Source: Planctomycetaceae bacterium (lineage in GTDB: Bacteria > Planctomycetota > Planctomycetia > Pirellulales > PALSA-1355). Taken from it: a stretch of 41,201 bases of DNA. Location of the stretch: assembly GCA_003153375.1 (NCBI GenBank), contig PLYM01000002.1, positions 1 to 41,201 on the forward strand, read 5' to 3'. Position numbers and translations under genes: made by a program. This document shows, piece by piece, positions 17,523-24,658 of this stretch. Under the pieces are notes generated by a model, which worked only from the letters and a program-made list of their open reading frames with translations, was not told the DNA's origin and did no database searches. The first letter of the stretch is position 1; every line of letters begins with the position of its first letter.

Positions 17523-17995
17523 GGATCACCTGTTGTTTTGCATTGTTTCAAAGTCGCCATGAGCCTCAGTGCATCGGCGTTGCGAACGGAATAGGCCCAT
17601 TCATTGTCGTACCAGCCAAGAACTTTCACCATCTTTCCGCTCACTTGGGTCAGGCTCGCATCGAAGATGCAGGAGTGTGGATTGCGGAGGGTGTCGGAGG
17701 AGAATAGCGGTTCCTCGGTATACTGAAGGATCTCCTTCAATTTATCTTGCGCAGCTTCCTGAAAGGCCGCGTTGACGTCCTCCCTCTTGGCGGAATGATT
17801 CAGCGTGACCGTCAGATCCGTAAGGCTGCCGCAGGCCACGGGTACTCGCACGGCGAAGGCCCGCGAAGCCTGGGACGAGTGGTCTCCCTGAACGGCGCCA
17901 GGCTGCCGCAGCGCTGTCCAGTGCTGGCGGGCGCTCTCGACCAACTGCGGCAAAGAAGTTTCGTGCGAGCCAGCCGACGAGCTTGTATTGTTCAT
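17519..17995 (-). CDS. GAPDH C-terminal-domain-only protein
   Basis: This 158-residue ORF starts at ATG 17995 behind a strong AGGGAGG. After a non-homologous, polar 48-residue N-terminus comes a well-kept piece of glyceraldehyde-3-phosphate dehydrogenase: FAVRVPVACGSLTDLTVTL, an EEVNAAF-like helix (REDVNAAFQEAAQDKLK), ILQYTEEPLFSSD, PHSCIFDASLT and KVLGWYDNEWAYSVR. The NAD-binding domain and the catalytic Cys loop are absent, so it cannot be a dehydrogenase by itself. Good sequence preservation, a strong start signal and a four-base overlap with ppsA argue against simple decay. It could be a structural, regulatory or moonlighting fragment, or a recent deletion product. No N-terminal GAPDH half is seen upstream. 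Confidence 0.8.
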   Translation of the reverse strand: MNNTSSSAGSHETSLPQLVESARQHWTALRQPGAVQGDHSSQASRAFAVRVPVACGSLTDLTVTLNHSAKREDVNAAFQEAAQDKLKEILQYTEEPLFSSDTLRNPHSCIFDASLTQVSGKMVKVLGWYDNEWAYSVRNADALRLMATLKQCKTTGDP

Positions 17996-18362
17996 ATCAA
18001 CCGCCTCCCTATCTTTCAGACCTTGAATGCAGAAGTTCGCATGGCTGCGGCGATGGTCGTTGATCCGGAGATTTCGTTGATTGATGTGCTTGGCAAATTG
18101 CCATTAAGGTGCACCGAATCCAGTTGCTGGTCCAGGCGTTGCCTGAGGAGTCGACGAATTGTGGTCCCTTGCCCATCATCGCAAACCAAGTCCCCCATCT
18201 GCGTTTTTCTCCCTCGGCCCCACGTAGGGCTTGTTCCACCATCAGGCCGACTATTTCCAGGTGGCCGAGAAATAGTCCTCAAAAGAACAGTGAAGAATAA
18301 ACCATGTCTCCTCAAGACCCGTGTTCTATAAACGGCGTGGGGGCAACAGTCGCGGACCACCG
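17996..18362. other. Gap between the GAPDH-domain ORF and the ferritin-like gene
   Basis: This 367-base gap lies upstream of the GAPDH-domain ORF. Minus-strand frames exist but have no recognisable content and no good start. I looked specifically for the missing NAD-binding half of GAPDH and did not find it. A weak GG-N10-GC match on the minus strand at 18181-18196 has a perfect -12 TTTGC but a poor -24, and is not counted as a promoter. Confidence 0.45.
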
Positions 18363-18869
18363 CTACAAATGCTCGCGCCAACCAGCCAACGTGCGTTCAA
18401 TCTCCTCCATGTGCCGCGTTTCGTCGGCAACCTGGTTTTCAAGGTTCACCTTGAGGCCCACATCGCCGAACAGGCCGGCCTGACGAATGCGCTTGTCGTA
18501 ATCGGTGATCGCTTGCTTTTCCGCCGCTAGTAACAACTCCAACATTTCCCTCGGCTCGTCAGCATTCGGTACCGCGCGTGGCTTGGTCGTCGGTTCGCCT
18601 CCCAGTGTGGCAATCTTGTCCGCCAAGAATTGGGCGTGACCCAGTTCGTCGGCGATTTCCAATTGAAACAAAGCCCGCAGTTCTCTCCGATACGGTCCGG
18701 TCATTTTGGCCGAGTAATGGGTATACATCACAATCGCCTGGTATTCGCCGGCCAAGTCGTGGTTAAGGCCGTCCAGCAAGGCCTGCCGATTGGCGTCTTC
18801 TGAGGATGGGGTGTTACCTCTTCCAACCTCGCTTTTAGACCGGCTCGCTTTCTGCGTTTGCACTGTCAC
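18363..18869 (-). CDS. Ferritin-like diiron protein
   Basis: This 168-residue four-helix bundle has the ferritin/bacterioferritin ligand pattern: Glu in LAGEYQAIVMYTHYS, the Glu-x-x-His of LEIADELGHAQFLADK, Glu in LLAAEKQAITDYDKRI, and the second Glu-x-x-His in NQVADETRHMEEIE. An approximately 30-residue polar N-terminal tail precedes the bundle. It probably stores iron or uses H2O2 or O2 to oxidise it, protecting iron-sulfur enzymes such as PFOR. The GTG start overlaps the stop of the site-2 protease gene by four bases, so the two are co-translated. It could be Dps-like or bacterioferritin-like. No heme-ligand Met is evident. Confidence 0.86.
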   Translation of the reverse strand: MTVQTQKASRSKSEVGRGNTPSSEDANRQALLDGLNHDLAGEYQAIVMYTHYSAKMTGPYRRELRALFQLEIADELGHAQFLADKIATLGGEPTTKPRAVPNADEPREMLELLLAAEKQAITDYDKRIRQAGLFGDVGLKVNLENQVADETRHMEEIERTLAGWREHL

Positions 18870-20128
18870 GATCGTGACCTCCCAGGATTGCCTGTGTCAC
18901 CGTTACTTTGATACTGATGATGTCTCTCTTTGCCGTGATTCAGCGATCGATCTGTCGGGCTTGAGAAGTCGGTCTGCTCCGAGCCCTCCAACTCAATCTT
19001 CACGCTCAGAAAACGCAGCAGGTCGCTGAGGCTAATGATTCCGACCAGTCGATCTCCCTCGGAGACCAGCAGCCGCGTGGCCCCACTGCGTTGCATTTTG
19101 CCCAGCGCCTCCAGAGCATCGGCATCGGGCGGAATGGTGACCGCCTTGAGGTCGTGCTCCATTACTTCGCCGACCGTGTGCTGCTCCCATTCGCCGCGAG
19201 GTATCTTAGATAGAGCTTGCGTGCTGATGAGTCCTTCCAAGTGCCCGTCGGATGCCACCGGGAACGCCTTGTGATGGAGGTGATAGACGTAGTCCTCCAC
19301 CCAACCACGCAGGTCGAGGGACGGCGCCACGGTGATGGGTTGCGGATTCATGAAACGCCGCACCGGCTCTCCCTGGAGGGCCTTGCGAATCAGTACCTGT
19401 TGGTAACTGCCTTGTGCCGCCGTGTTCAGGAACAAACCAATCAGGCCCGACCAAATGCCTCCCAGCCAGTTGCCCGTGAAGAACTGCACCACGCCCCAGG
19501 CGATCAAGAACCAGGCAAAGGCCTGGCCGCCGCGCGATGCCCAGTAGGTTGCCCGCCGCAAGTTGCCGGTTGCGCCCCAAAGAATCGAGCGAAATACCCG
19601 ACCACCATCCAGCGGAAACGCGGGGATCAAATTGAACGCCAACACCAGCAGATTGATAAAGGAAAGGTAACCGAGAACCAGCACGACCGACGGCGGCCAG
19701 TTGCCCTCGTAGCCGAGCCAGGTCAGGACTGCAAAAGCAATTCCCAGGATGAAACTGACAATGGGACCGGCAATGGCCATCATAAACTCCGAACCCGCCG
19801 AACCCGGCTCCTCCTGGAGTTCGGAGACGCCGCCGAACAGGAAGAGAGTGATGCCGCCGATCGGAATGCCAAGAGAGCGACCCACGATGGCGTGTCCCAA
19901 CTCATGGAGCAAGATGCAGGCGAAGAATGTCAAAGCCGCGACCAGCCCCATGATCCAATATTCATAGGGTGGCAATGTCGGGGCTGCCTCGCCGAAGTAC
20001 TCGTGCATGAGGTCGGGGAACGTGCTGGCGGTGGTAAGAGTGACTAGGGCGAGAATGATCAGCCAACTGGCATCCACGGAGACCGGGATGCCGTACAAGC
20101 GGAAGAGTTGCCATCGGTTGCCAAACAT
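18866..20128 (-). CDS. Site-2-type membrane metalloprotease with CBS domains
   Basis: This 420-residue polytopic membrane protease is of the S2P/M50 class. The zinc motif HELGH is at residues 75-79 in the second membrane segment, and the third ligand is in NLIPAFPLDGGRVFRSIL near residue 175. Membrane segments cover roughly residues 18-240. Two CBS domains follow (about 250-380, with FPVASDGHLEGLIS and TRLLVSEGDRLVGIISLSDLLRFL), then a polar tail. Such Rip3-like proteases cut membrane-bound anti-sigma factors or similar substrates, with CBS domains sensing adenosine nucleotides. The start ATG 20128 has AAGGTG upstream. Overlap with the ferritin gene implies a shared stress role. The substrate is unknown. 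Confidence 0.92.
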   Translation of the reverse strand: MFGNRWQLFRLYGIPVSVDASWLIILALVTLTTASTFPDLMHEYFGEAAPTLPPYEYWIMGLVAALTFFACILLHELGHAIVGRSLGIPIGGITLFLFGGVSELQEEPGSAGSEFMMAIAGPIVSFILGIAFAVLTWLGYEGNWPPSVVLVLGYLSFINLLVLAFNLIPAFPLDGGRVFRSILWGATGNLRRATYWASRGGQAFAWFLIAWGVVQFFTGNWLGGIWSGLIGLFLNTAAQGSYQQVLIRKALQGEPVRRFMNPQPITVAPSLDLRGWVEDYVYHLHHKAFPVASDGHLEGLISTQALSKIPRGEWEQHTVGEVMEHDLKAVTIPPDADALEALGKMQRSGATRLLVSEGDRLVGIISLSDLLRFLSVKIELEGSEQTDFSSPTDRSLNHGKERHHQYQSNGDTGNPGRSRS

Positions 20129-20219
20129 GACACACCTTTTTGCCTTTCGCGCGAACGTTCAATGATTCAATCGGCCGCCGCAGACGCTTGATTGCGAACG
20201 TCGGCAGAACCGGCCGCGG

Positions 20220-20585
20220 TCAGGAACCGCGTGCCCAGTCCAGCGCGGCCTGTCGTTCATCTTCAGGAAAGTGCTTCACTTGGGCTGCGACGAAATGTGC
20301 CACAAGATGAGGCGCAATCGACAGCAACTTACTGTCGCTGATCACTGCCACACGCTTGATCTTTCGGTGATGGTCATGCACGAACCGGAGGTGGGAGATG
20401 AGCCCCCCAAAATCCTGCCAACCTGGAAATGACCTCGCCTCGATCACCAGCGCAGTGAGCGTACCCCTCCGTTGGATGTACGGATCGACTTCACGCGCCA
20501 GCTCTTTGAAGTCGTCTGATGCAAGCGGTGCCTCCGGCGTCACGATCAGCATTCCTTCGTCCTCAAGCAACTGGTGACGCAACAC
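20220..20585 (-). CDS. SpoIIAA-like (STAS-fold) protein
   Basis: This 121-residue protein matches the SpoIIAA-like family (formerly DUF3478). It has an N-terminal strand (GMLIVTPEAPLASDDFKEL), a central LVIEARSFPGWQDFGGLISHLRFVHDHH block and KRVAVISDSKLLSIAPHLVAHFV, then a short helix ending in ALDWARG. The start is GTG 20585 with AAGGAAGG upstream. The family shares the STAS fold of anti-anti-sigma factors but usually lacks the phosphorylated Ser, and it may bind lipophilic ligands or membranes. It lies 91 bases upstream of the site-2 protease on the same strand, and joint transcription is likely. Confidence 0.88.
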   Translation of the reverse strand: MLRHQLLEDEGMLIVTPEAPLASDDFKELAREVDPYIQRRGTLTALVIEARSFPGWQDFGGLISHLRFVHDHHRKIKRVAVISDSKLLSIAPHLVAHFVAAQVKHFPEDERQAALDWARGS

Positions 20586-20887
20586 GACGCGGCCTTCCTT
20601 TATTTTGCAAACCTACAGACGCGTCTTATGCTCAATTGCATTTCGGGCAAAAGCGCGGTCCTTCCTGACAGTCGTTCATCGGGTCGCTGCCCTCAGTCTT
20701 CGCGGTGTTCTCCAACACTTCCACTCCGTGAGCCGCGACTTCTCGGAGCTGTGGTGCCCAGAGGCACAGTTGGTGGAGCATTCCACGATCGTGATTACGA
20801 TATCTACGTGGACCAATCGGACCTTGCGCAGAGCCGTACTTTCACTCCAAACCAGCACCTTGGCCTCCAAGCTTCCCTCGTCTATCA
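20586..20887. other. Gap with one doubtful small minus-strand frame
   Basis: This approximately 300-base gap lies between the HdeD-like gene and the SpoIIAA-like gene. One 70-residue minus-strand frame (20888-20676) begins with a GTG that overlaps the HdeD stop codon. Its first half has strand-like alternation, but it lacks a family match and its second half is Arg/Ser-rich. I do not call it a gene. Confidence 0.35.
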
Positions 20888-21544
20888 CTAACGGCCTAGA
20901 ATGTGCATCATGCGACGCGCAATCTCCGTGCTCATCAGCACCACAGCGGCACCAACGACTAGTAGCGCTACGAGACTTAGGGTGAAGTTGTCGGTTTCTC
21001 GATCGAGCAGCGCGATGATACCTAAAACGGCCGCCGCGAGACCGACGAGCGCTTGCGCCCCGGACGCCGCGAACGTCAGCTCCGGCAGCGGAACGAACTG
21101 AGGGCCGTCGTCGGAAGAACCGGCGGCAGTATGCAAGCTGTGAAATCGGTTAGAAGCAATGCTGCCGACGATCAAAGAAGCGCCAAAGACGATCACCGCC
21201 ACGGCCACCAAAATGCTTGGAGCAATTCCCAGAATTGCCAGAATACCGAGGATCACACCGGCGATACCACCGAGGAATTCTGTCGATATAACGGCGTGGG
21301 ACTCGTGTGGCGCACTCATTCGAGCCGCGGCCAATGCCCCTTCGAAGACCAACGCCGCTCCGACAACAATCGTGGCAATCGAAGCCAGCCTGATCCAATC
21401 AGGATGGGCCAGCCCGATGATTGCCAAGACGATAGCGCACATGCCGCACGCTGCTTCTCCCATCGCTCCGTTGGCGGCAAATCTGAGTCCGTGGCGTTCA
21501 TGTTCGCCTAGACCCGCGCCGTGACCCGCTTGCGTTGTGGCCAT
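20888..21544 (-). CDS. HdeD-like (DUF308) membrane protein
   Basis: This protein of about 218 residues has six hydrophobic segments rich in Ala, Gly, Val and Ile. Two DUF308-type repeats are visible, including GMCAIVLAIIGLAHPDWIRLASIATIVVG and GIAGVILGILAILGIAPSILV. I start it at ATG 21544 because GGGAGG lies eight bases upstream. The open frame extends to 21880, but its first 110 residues are not gene-like. HdeD relatives are inner-membrane proteins linked to acid or other stress tolerance in enterobacteria. Mechanism is unknown. A 60-residue polar loop between the repeats (after the fourth segment) is specific to this copy. A possible sigma-54 promoter lies at 21651-21666. Confidence 0.82.
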   Translation of the reverse strand: MATTQAGHGAGLGEHERHGLRFAANGAMGEAACGMCAIVLAIIGLAHPDWIRLASIATIVVGAALVFEGALAAARMSAPHESHAVISTEFLGGIAGVILGILAILGIAPSILVAVAVIVFGASLIVGSIASNRFHSLHTAAGSSDDGPQFVPLPELTFAASGAQALVGLAAAVLGIIALLDRETDNFTLSLVALLVVGAAVVLMSTEIARRMMHILGR

Positions 21545-21650
21545 CGTCATGTCCTCCCAGAGTATGTATGCGGAAAAGCCGTAAAGAGATGAGCGACAGG
21601 ATCCTCCCGGACCGATGCAATCCTCCTGCACGAGAGGGGCGGCCGTGGCC

Positions 21651-21666
21651 AGCAACCTGCCGGCCG
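21651..21666 (-). promoter_or_regulatory. Possible sigma-54 promoter (weak)
   Basis: CGGCCGGCAGGTTGCT on the minus strand has the correct GG-N10-GC spacing and a perfect -12 TTGCT, but the -24 part deviates (CGGCCG for TGGCAC). It lies about 107 bases upstream of the HdeD-like start. It is listed as a candidate only. Confidence 0.4.
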
Positions 21667-21791
21667 CCGAGCGGGCTTGGCGGTTTAAGCCATTCGAGTG
21701 GTCCCTCAAAGTTGCCTGAGAGGCCTCGGCAACCGCATTCAGCGTGGCCCGTCGAAAGCGCTGGCAACATGCCGTTTCCCTCTTCGTGTAC

Positions 21792-22121
21792 TCAACCGGC
21801 GGTTTGTCGCGACATCCGGTCGCTGAGAGCCAGAAATATCGAGAAGATCTTACTTGCCAGCGCGGACGCCTCGTCTTCATTCATGTGCTGTAACTTCTTT
21901 GCAGCGCGTTCGCCATTTCCATACGGCATGTCCGCATCGCTCAGGACATTGCGGAGCGTGTAATAGTCATTCAGCAGTTCAGGCGGCAAATCCTCCTTTG
22001 CGTTGACCAAGCTCAATTGGCTTGCGTAAGCGATTAGCAGCCGTTCCTTAATCCTGTCCTTTTCATCCGCCAAAATTCCAACAGCTCGCGTAAATCGTTG
22101 ACGGCCGTCATCGAGTGCCAT
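21792..22121 (-). CDS. Hypothetical helical protein, 109 residues
   Basis: ATG 22121 is preceded by TAGGAG at a spacing of 9. The product is a soluble, helix-rich protein (DEKDRIKERLLIAYASQLS, then a NDYYTLRNVLSDADMPYG linker, then a Lys/Glu helix). It is Leu, Asp, Glu and Arg-rich and has no membrane segment or cysteine. I do not recognise a named family. It sits between general-stress genes on the same strand and is probably part of the same stress group. No convincing sigma-54 site lies upstream. One GG-N10-GC match at 22164-22177 has a poor -12. Confidence 0.7.
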   Translation of the reverse strand: MALDDGRQRFTRAVGILADEKDRIKERLLIAYASQLSLVNAKEDLPPELLNDYYTLRNVLSDADMPYGNGERAAKKLQHMNEDEASALASKIFSIFLALSDRMSRQTAG

Positions 22122-22221
22122 GATGCAGGGCTCCTATCGATCAAGTTTAGGTTTCTTTATTTGCTTGTCGTCCGCCTGGCACACCGCCACTTGCGCTAGC
22201 CCACGCCAATCCCCCGAACGG

Positions 22222-22743
22222 TCAATCCTCAAGGATTTCGGAGGAATCGGCACTGGTTCTGGCATGCAGGTTGACCTCGGCAGCATCGGTCTCTCGGAGA
22301 ATTCGCTCAGCATTGTCCATTTGCAGGGGCTTGCCGTGAGCAATCACCAGGACGCTCCCATCGCTGATGCATTGTTCGTAATGTCGGATTCGTTCCTGAT
22401 GCACGCCCCAGCCTCCGAGGCTACCCAGGAACGCGCCCATCATCGCGCCAAACAGGCCGCCACCAATTGGACCGGCAAGGAACACAACTCCCAATCCAGA
22501 AACAACCATTGCCCCGATCCCGGCTACCACTCCCATAACTCCACCCAGGCCGGCGCCGATCGCCGCGTCTCGAATCGAGTCGTCACCCATCTTGAGTTGT
22601 TCGACTAGTTCGGGAGTGATTTCGGACTCCGCCGCGACGAGCGAAATCTGGTCCGTGGGAAAATCGGCTCGGCGCAGGATATGCACCGCCTGTTCCGCCT
22701 TCTTCAGTGACTCGTACACGGCAACAACGCATTCGTTGTCCAT
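22222..22743 (-). CDS. General stress protein of the YflT/DUF1269-like type
   Basis: This 173-residue protein opens with ECVVAVYESLKKAEQAVHIL, a beta-alpha motif of heat-induced stress proteins of the YflT/general stress protein 17M type. It then has a long Gly/Ala/Val hydrophobic hairpin (about residues 65-125, GAGLGGVMGVVAGIGAMVV) likely to insert in or lie on the membrane. A C-terminal ferredoxin-like strand follows (GSVLVIAHGKPLQMDNAERIL). The ATG has AGGAG nine bases upstream. A sigma-54-type promoter at 22778-22793 would give a leader of about 24 bases. The role is probably membrane-associated stress protection. The mechanism is unknown. Confidence 0.8.
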   Translation of the reverse strand: MDNECVVAVYESLKKAEQAVHILRRADFPTDQISLVAAESEITPELVEQLKMGDDSIRDAAIGAGLGGVMGVVAGIGAMVVSGLGVVFLAGPIGGGLFGAMMGAFLGSLGGWGVHQERIRHYEQCISDGSVLVIAHGKPLQMDNAERILRETDAAEVNLHARTSADSSEILED

Positions 22744-22777
22744 CGATTCTTTCTCCTGATTATCTAAGCCCCCCCCC

Positions 22778-22793
22778 TGCAGAAAGCATGCCG
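22778..22793 (-). promoter_or_regulatory. Predicted sigma-54 promoter of the general stress gene
   Basis: The minus-strand sequence CGGCATGCTTTCTGCA has GG and GC in the obligatory -24/-12 register. Compared with TGGCAC-N5-TTGCW it differs at three positions. The variant -24 element CGGCATG is shared with the promoter at 31097. The start site would fall near 22767, 24 bases before the ATG at 22743. Confidence 0.6.
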
Positions 22794-23025
22794 GATCAGG
22801 AAGTCTTGCTTAGGGTCGAATCCGAGTTGCTGCGAAGCCAATAGCGCCACGCTGGGCACACTGCGCTGTGCGAATGAGCGCGCCGGCATCTCACGCGTAA
22901 CTCCTCGGGCATGCAGCCGCAACGACAACGCTCTTTGAAGTAATCGATCATGTCTTTGACGGGCCTGATGATCACAACTTACGAAGATTAGAACCCTCTG
23001 CGATATGAACCTCTTTGGTAACCCC

Positions 23026-23238
23026 TCACTTGGCCTTCTTGCGACGTTCGTTGTACGGTGCGGCAGATTTGGAGTGGTTGCCAGTATCGCCCTTCCCAAC
23101 GTCGCCTTCGCCGATCATTTGCGTGCAGGCATTGATCATCGTGTGTCCACAGCATTGGGGCAGCGTTGCCTCCAGCTCGGCATGCACGATGCGGCCGCAG
23201 GAAATGCAGTGGTAGATATTGGCGTTGTGAGTTTTCAT
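23026..23238 (-). CDS. Small desulforedoxin-like metal-binding protein
   Basis: This 70-residue protein has the motif IYHCISCGRIVHAEL followed by PQCCGHTM. The Cys-x-x-Cys plus Cys-Cys arrangement is the iron site of desulforedoxin and of the N-terminal domain of desulfoferrodoxin. The spacing fits. The rest is a polar Lys/Asn-rich tail. It probably binds iron or zinc in a Cys4 site and may act in electron transfer or oxidative-stress defence. The gene starts 10 bases after the DUF2294 gene on the same strand and must be co-transcribed with it. Confidence 0.78.
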   Translation of the reverse strand: MKTHNANIYHCISCGRIVHAELEATLPQCCGHTMINACTQMIGEGDVGKGDTGNHSKSAAPYNERRKKAK

Positions 23239-23248
23239 GTTCAGTCTT

Positions 23249-23716
23249 TCAATTCCATTTCTTCGTTGCTTCGCGGCAACCAGGCGTCGTGGCGAGGGTG
23301 AAGAGCACGACCTCCTCTCCGGTCACAGTGCTGATGTCGTGGTGCAGACTCAACACTTTGACGCCGGTGACCTCAAAAACCATCGCTTCCAAGAGCGGCC
23401 GCGCCGTTTCGATCAATTGCGTGCGGACTTGTTTGAGCAGTTTTCTTCCTTTCTCAGCCGGGAGCGTCTTGACCAGTTGCTTTTCCGGCTCGGTCAGCAC
23501 GCTCTGCAGACGCACGAGCAGCAGATCGCCGATCAAGTGGGTATGAATGTGCTTGGGTCCCCGCCCCATGTAGGTCTGTTCAAAGCGAGTGGTCCCGTCG
23601 CAGATGGCGGCCTCGATCTCGCCTTGGGTTTTCATAGGGACTTCAGAAATGTTCCAACGCGGACTCAAAGGCCTGCGTGAGCAATAGCCGCCACGTTCCG
23701 ACACAACCTGTGTCAT
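23249..23716 (-). CDS. DUF2294-domain protein
   Basis: From residue 28 on, the protein matches the DUF2294 pattern. It shows KTQGEIEAAICDGTTRFEQTYMGRGPKHIHTHLIGDLLLVRL, then VLTEPEKQLVKT, LLKQVRTQLIETARPLLE and TGVKVLSLHHDISTVTGEEVVLFTL. I choose ATG 23716 because AAAGGAG lies seven bases upstream. The Met at residue 28 (23635) is the usual start of the domain but has no ribosome binding site, so a short leader may be real. The family is found in stress and membrane-associated contexts, with unknown biochemistry. It forms an operon with the desulforedoxin-like gene. Confidence 0.82.
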   Translation of the reverse strand: MTQVVSERGGYCSRRPLSPRWNISEVPMKTQGEIEAAICDGTTRFEQTYMGRGPKHIHTHLIGDLLLVRLQSVLTEPEKQLVKTLPAEKGRKLLKQVRTQLIETARPLLEAMVFEVTGVKVLSLHHDISTVTGEEVVLFTLATTPGCREATKKWN

Positions 23717-23836
23717 CAGTCACTCCTTTCGGTAACACGTCCAGAGGGAGGGTCGTTTTTTCATCAGGCGGATAGCGTTACCTTTTTCTGATTCGCTTTT
23801 TGTGCTGTGGCACTGGGCAGACTCCCTTTTGAAGCT

Positions 23837-24037
23837 TCATTCCGTGCGCACCTGTCCGGCTCTCCCAGAGTGATCATCAACATCTTCCAAGGTGGACCGA
23901 GAATCGGCTTTCGTCGCCTTGGATGAGGTGAAACATCTGCATCGACAGGCCTGGCAGACGCCGTGGGTCACTTGCAAGTCTTCTCGGCGCTCAGGCTGGT
24001 CCAGAACTCGGCCGCACCACGCACACACGCGTTTCAT
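23837..24037 (-). CDS. Small Cys4 zinc-ribbon protein
   Basis: The 66-residue product starts MKRVCAWCGRVLDQ and continues to THGVCQACRCRC. This gives a CxxC...HGxCxxC zinc knuckle common in small bacterial proteins associated with two-component and stress genes. The C-terminal half is polar. GAGAGGTAAGG sits just before the ATG. A textbook sigma-54 promoter lies at 24068-24084, about 20 bases of leader. The next gene downstream (DUF2294, 120 bases on) may be read from the same promoter. Confidence 0.78.
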   Translation of the reverse strand: MKRVCAWCGRVLDQPERREDLQVTHGVCQACRCRCFTSSKATKADSRSTLEDVDDHSGRAGQVRTE

Positions 24038-24067
24038 TGCCTTACCTCTCTTCCGGATGGGTGGGAT

Positions 24068-24084
24068 CGCAAGTTTAGTGCCAA
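24068..24084 (-). promoter_or_regulatory. Predicted sigma-54 promoter of the zinc-ribbon gene
   Basis: The minus-strand sequence TTGGCACTAAACTTGCG matches TTGGCAC-N5-TTGC at every conserved position with exact -24/-12 spacing. The predicted start is near 24057, 20 bases before the ATG at 24037. It is one of the best matches in the window. Confidence 0.82.
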
Positions 24085-24263
24085 TGCAGCATTGTTGGAA
24101 AAGAGACTCGTCACAACTTGTTTAACACGCTAGAATTAGACATCTATTTTTGTGCAGCGAGAAGGTCGACACACCCGTTTCTTCCTCCCGCTGGGCAGGA
24201 TGACCCTGTGCGGTATCGTACAGACGTCCACCTGCTGAAGTTACGAACCGCACAGCGGTCGTT

Positions 24264-24494
24264 TTGGTGAAACGGTCACAAGATACGCAGGCCCGGCTGA
24301 TGCTGTGGCTTGAACGGGAGCCAGACGCAATGACAGCCGATACCTCAAGGGACATCGATGGCGGCCGCATGGAGGTCCAGAACGCGCTGGCGTCCAGCGA
24401 GGCTCGGTTGCGCGCACTGCTGGAAGCTGCGGTCGATGGCATCATCAGCATTGCGATGGTCCAGGAATGGCGGATTCTGGCGGGGGCGAGATAA
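24264..24494 (+). pseudogene. Truncated PAS-domain sensor fragment
   Basis: The frame contains NALASSEARLRALLEAAVDGIISI, the usual opening of a PAS domain in sensor kinases of the FixL type. It then switches to unrelated residues after about 24453 and stops. The rest of the PAS fold and any kinase domain are missing. The break lies just upstream of an IS3 orfA remnant, so insertion or deletion by that element probably destroyed the gene. Confidence 0.6.
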
Positions 24495-24517
24495 TAGGCC
24501 TCTGAAAGGAGTTCACC

Positions 24518-24640
24518 ATGAGCAAGAAGCAGACCTCTTTGTCTGGCGCTGGCGGCACAGGCCGCTCTTCGTCTAGCCGGTATGCGGATGAGTTCAAGCG
24601 GGATGCCGTCCGCTTGGTTAGCCACGAGAAATACTCTTCA
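24518..24640 (+). pseudogene. IS3-family orfA remnant
   Basis: Behind a good AAAGGAG, the frame starts MSKKQTSLSG and includes RYADEFKRDAVRLVSHEKYS, the conserved N-terminal HTH start of IS3-family orfA transposase. After about 40 residues the homology ends abruptly. The following frame is antisense to the bicarbonate transporter gene, whose stop lies at 24659. It marks a deletion junction about 20 bases from that stop. Confidence 0.72.
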
Positions 24641-24658
24641 GGGCGGCTACCTCCGCTA

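Noticed and set aside
17996-18362. Possible N-terminal half of GAPDH upstream of the C-terminal-domain ORF
   Set aside because: One frame has a DSVH string reminiscent of GAPDH, but no Rossmann GxGxxG and no catalytic Cys loop, so it is chance.
22764-23099. 111-residue minus-strand frame between the general stress and desulforedoxin-like genes
   Set aside because: It has no start signal or family pattern, overlaps the desulforedoxin-like gene, and its composition is that of a chance frame.
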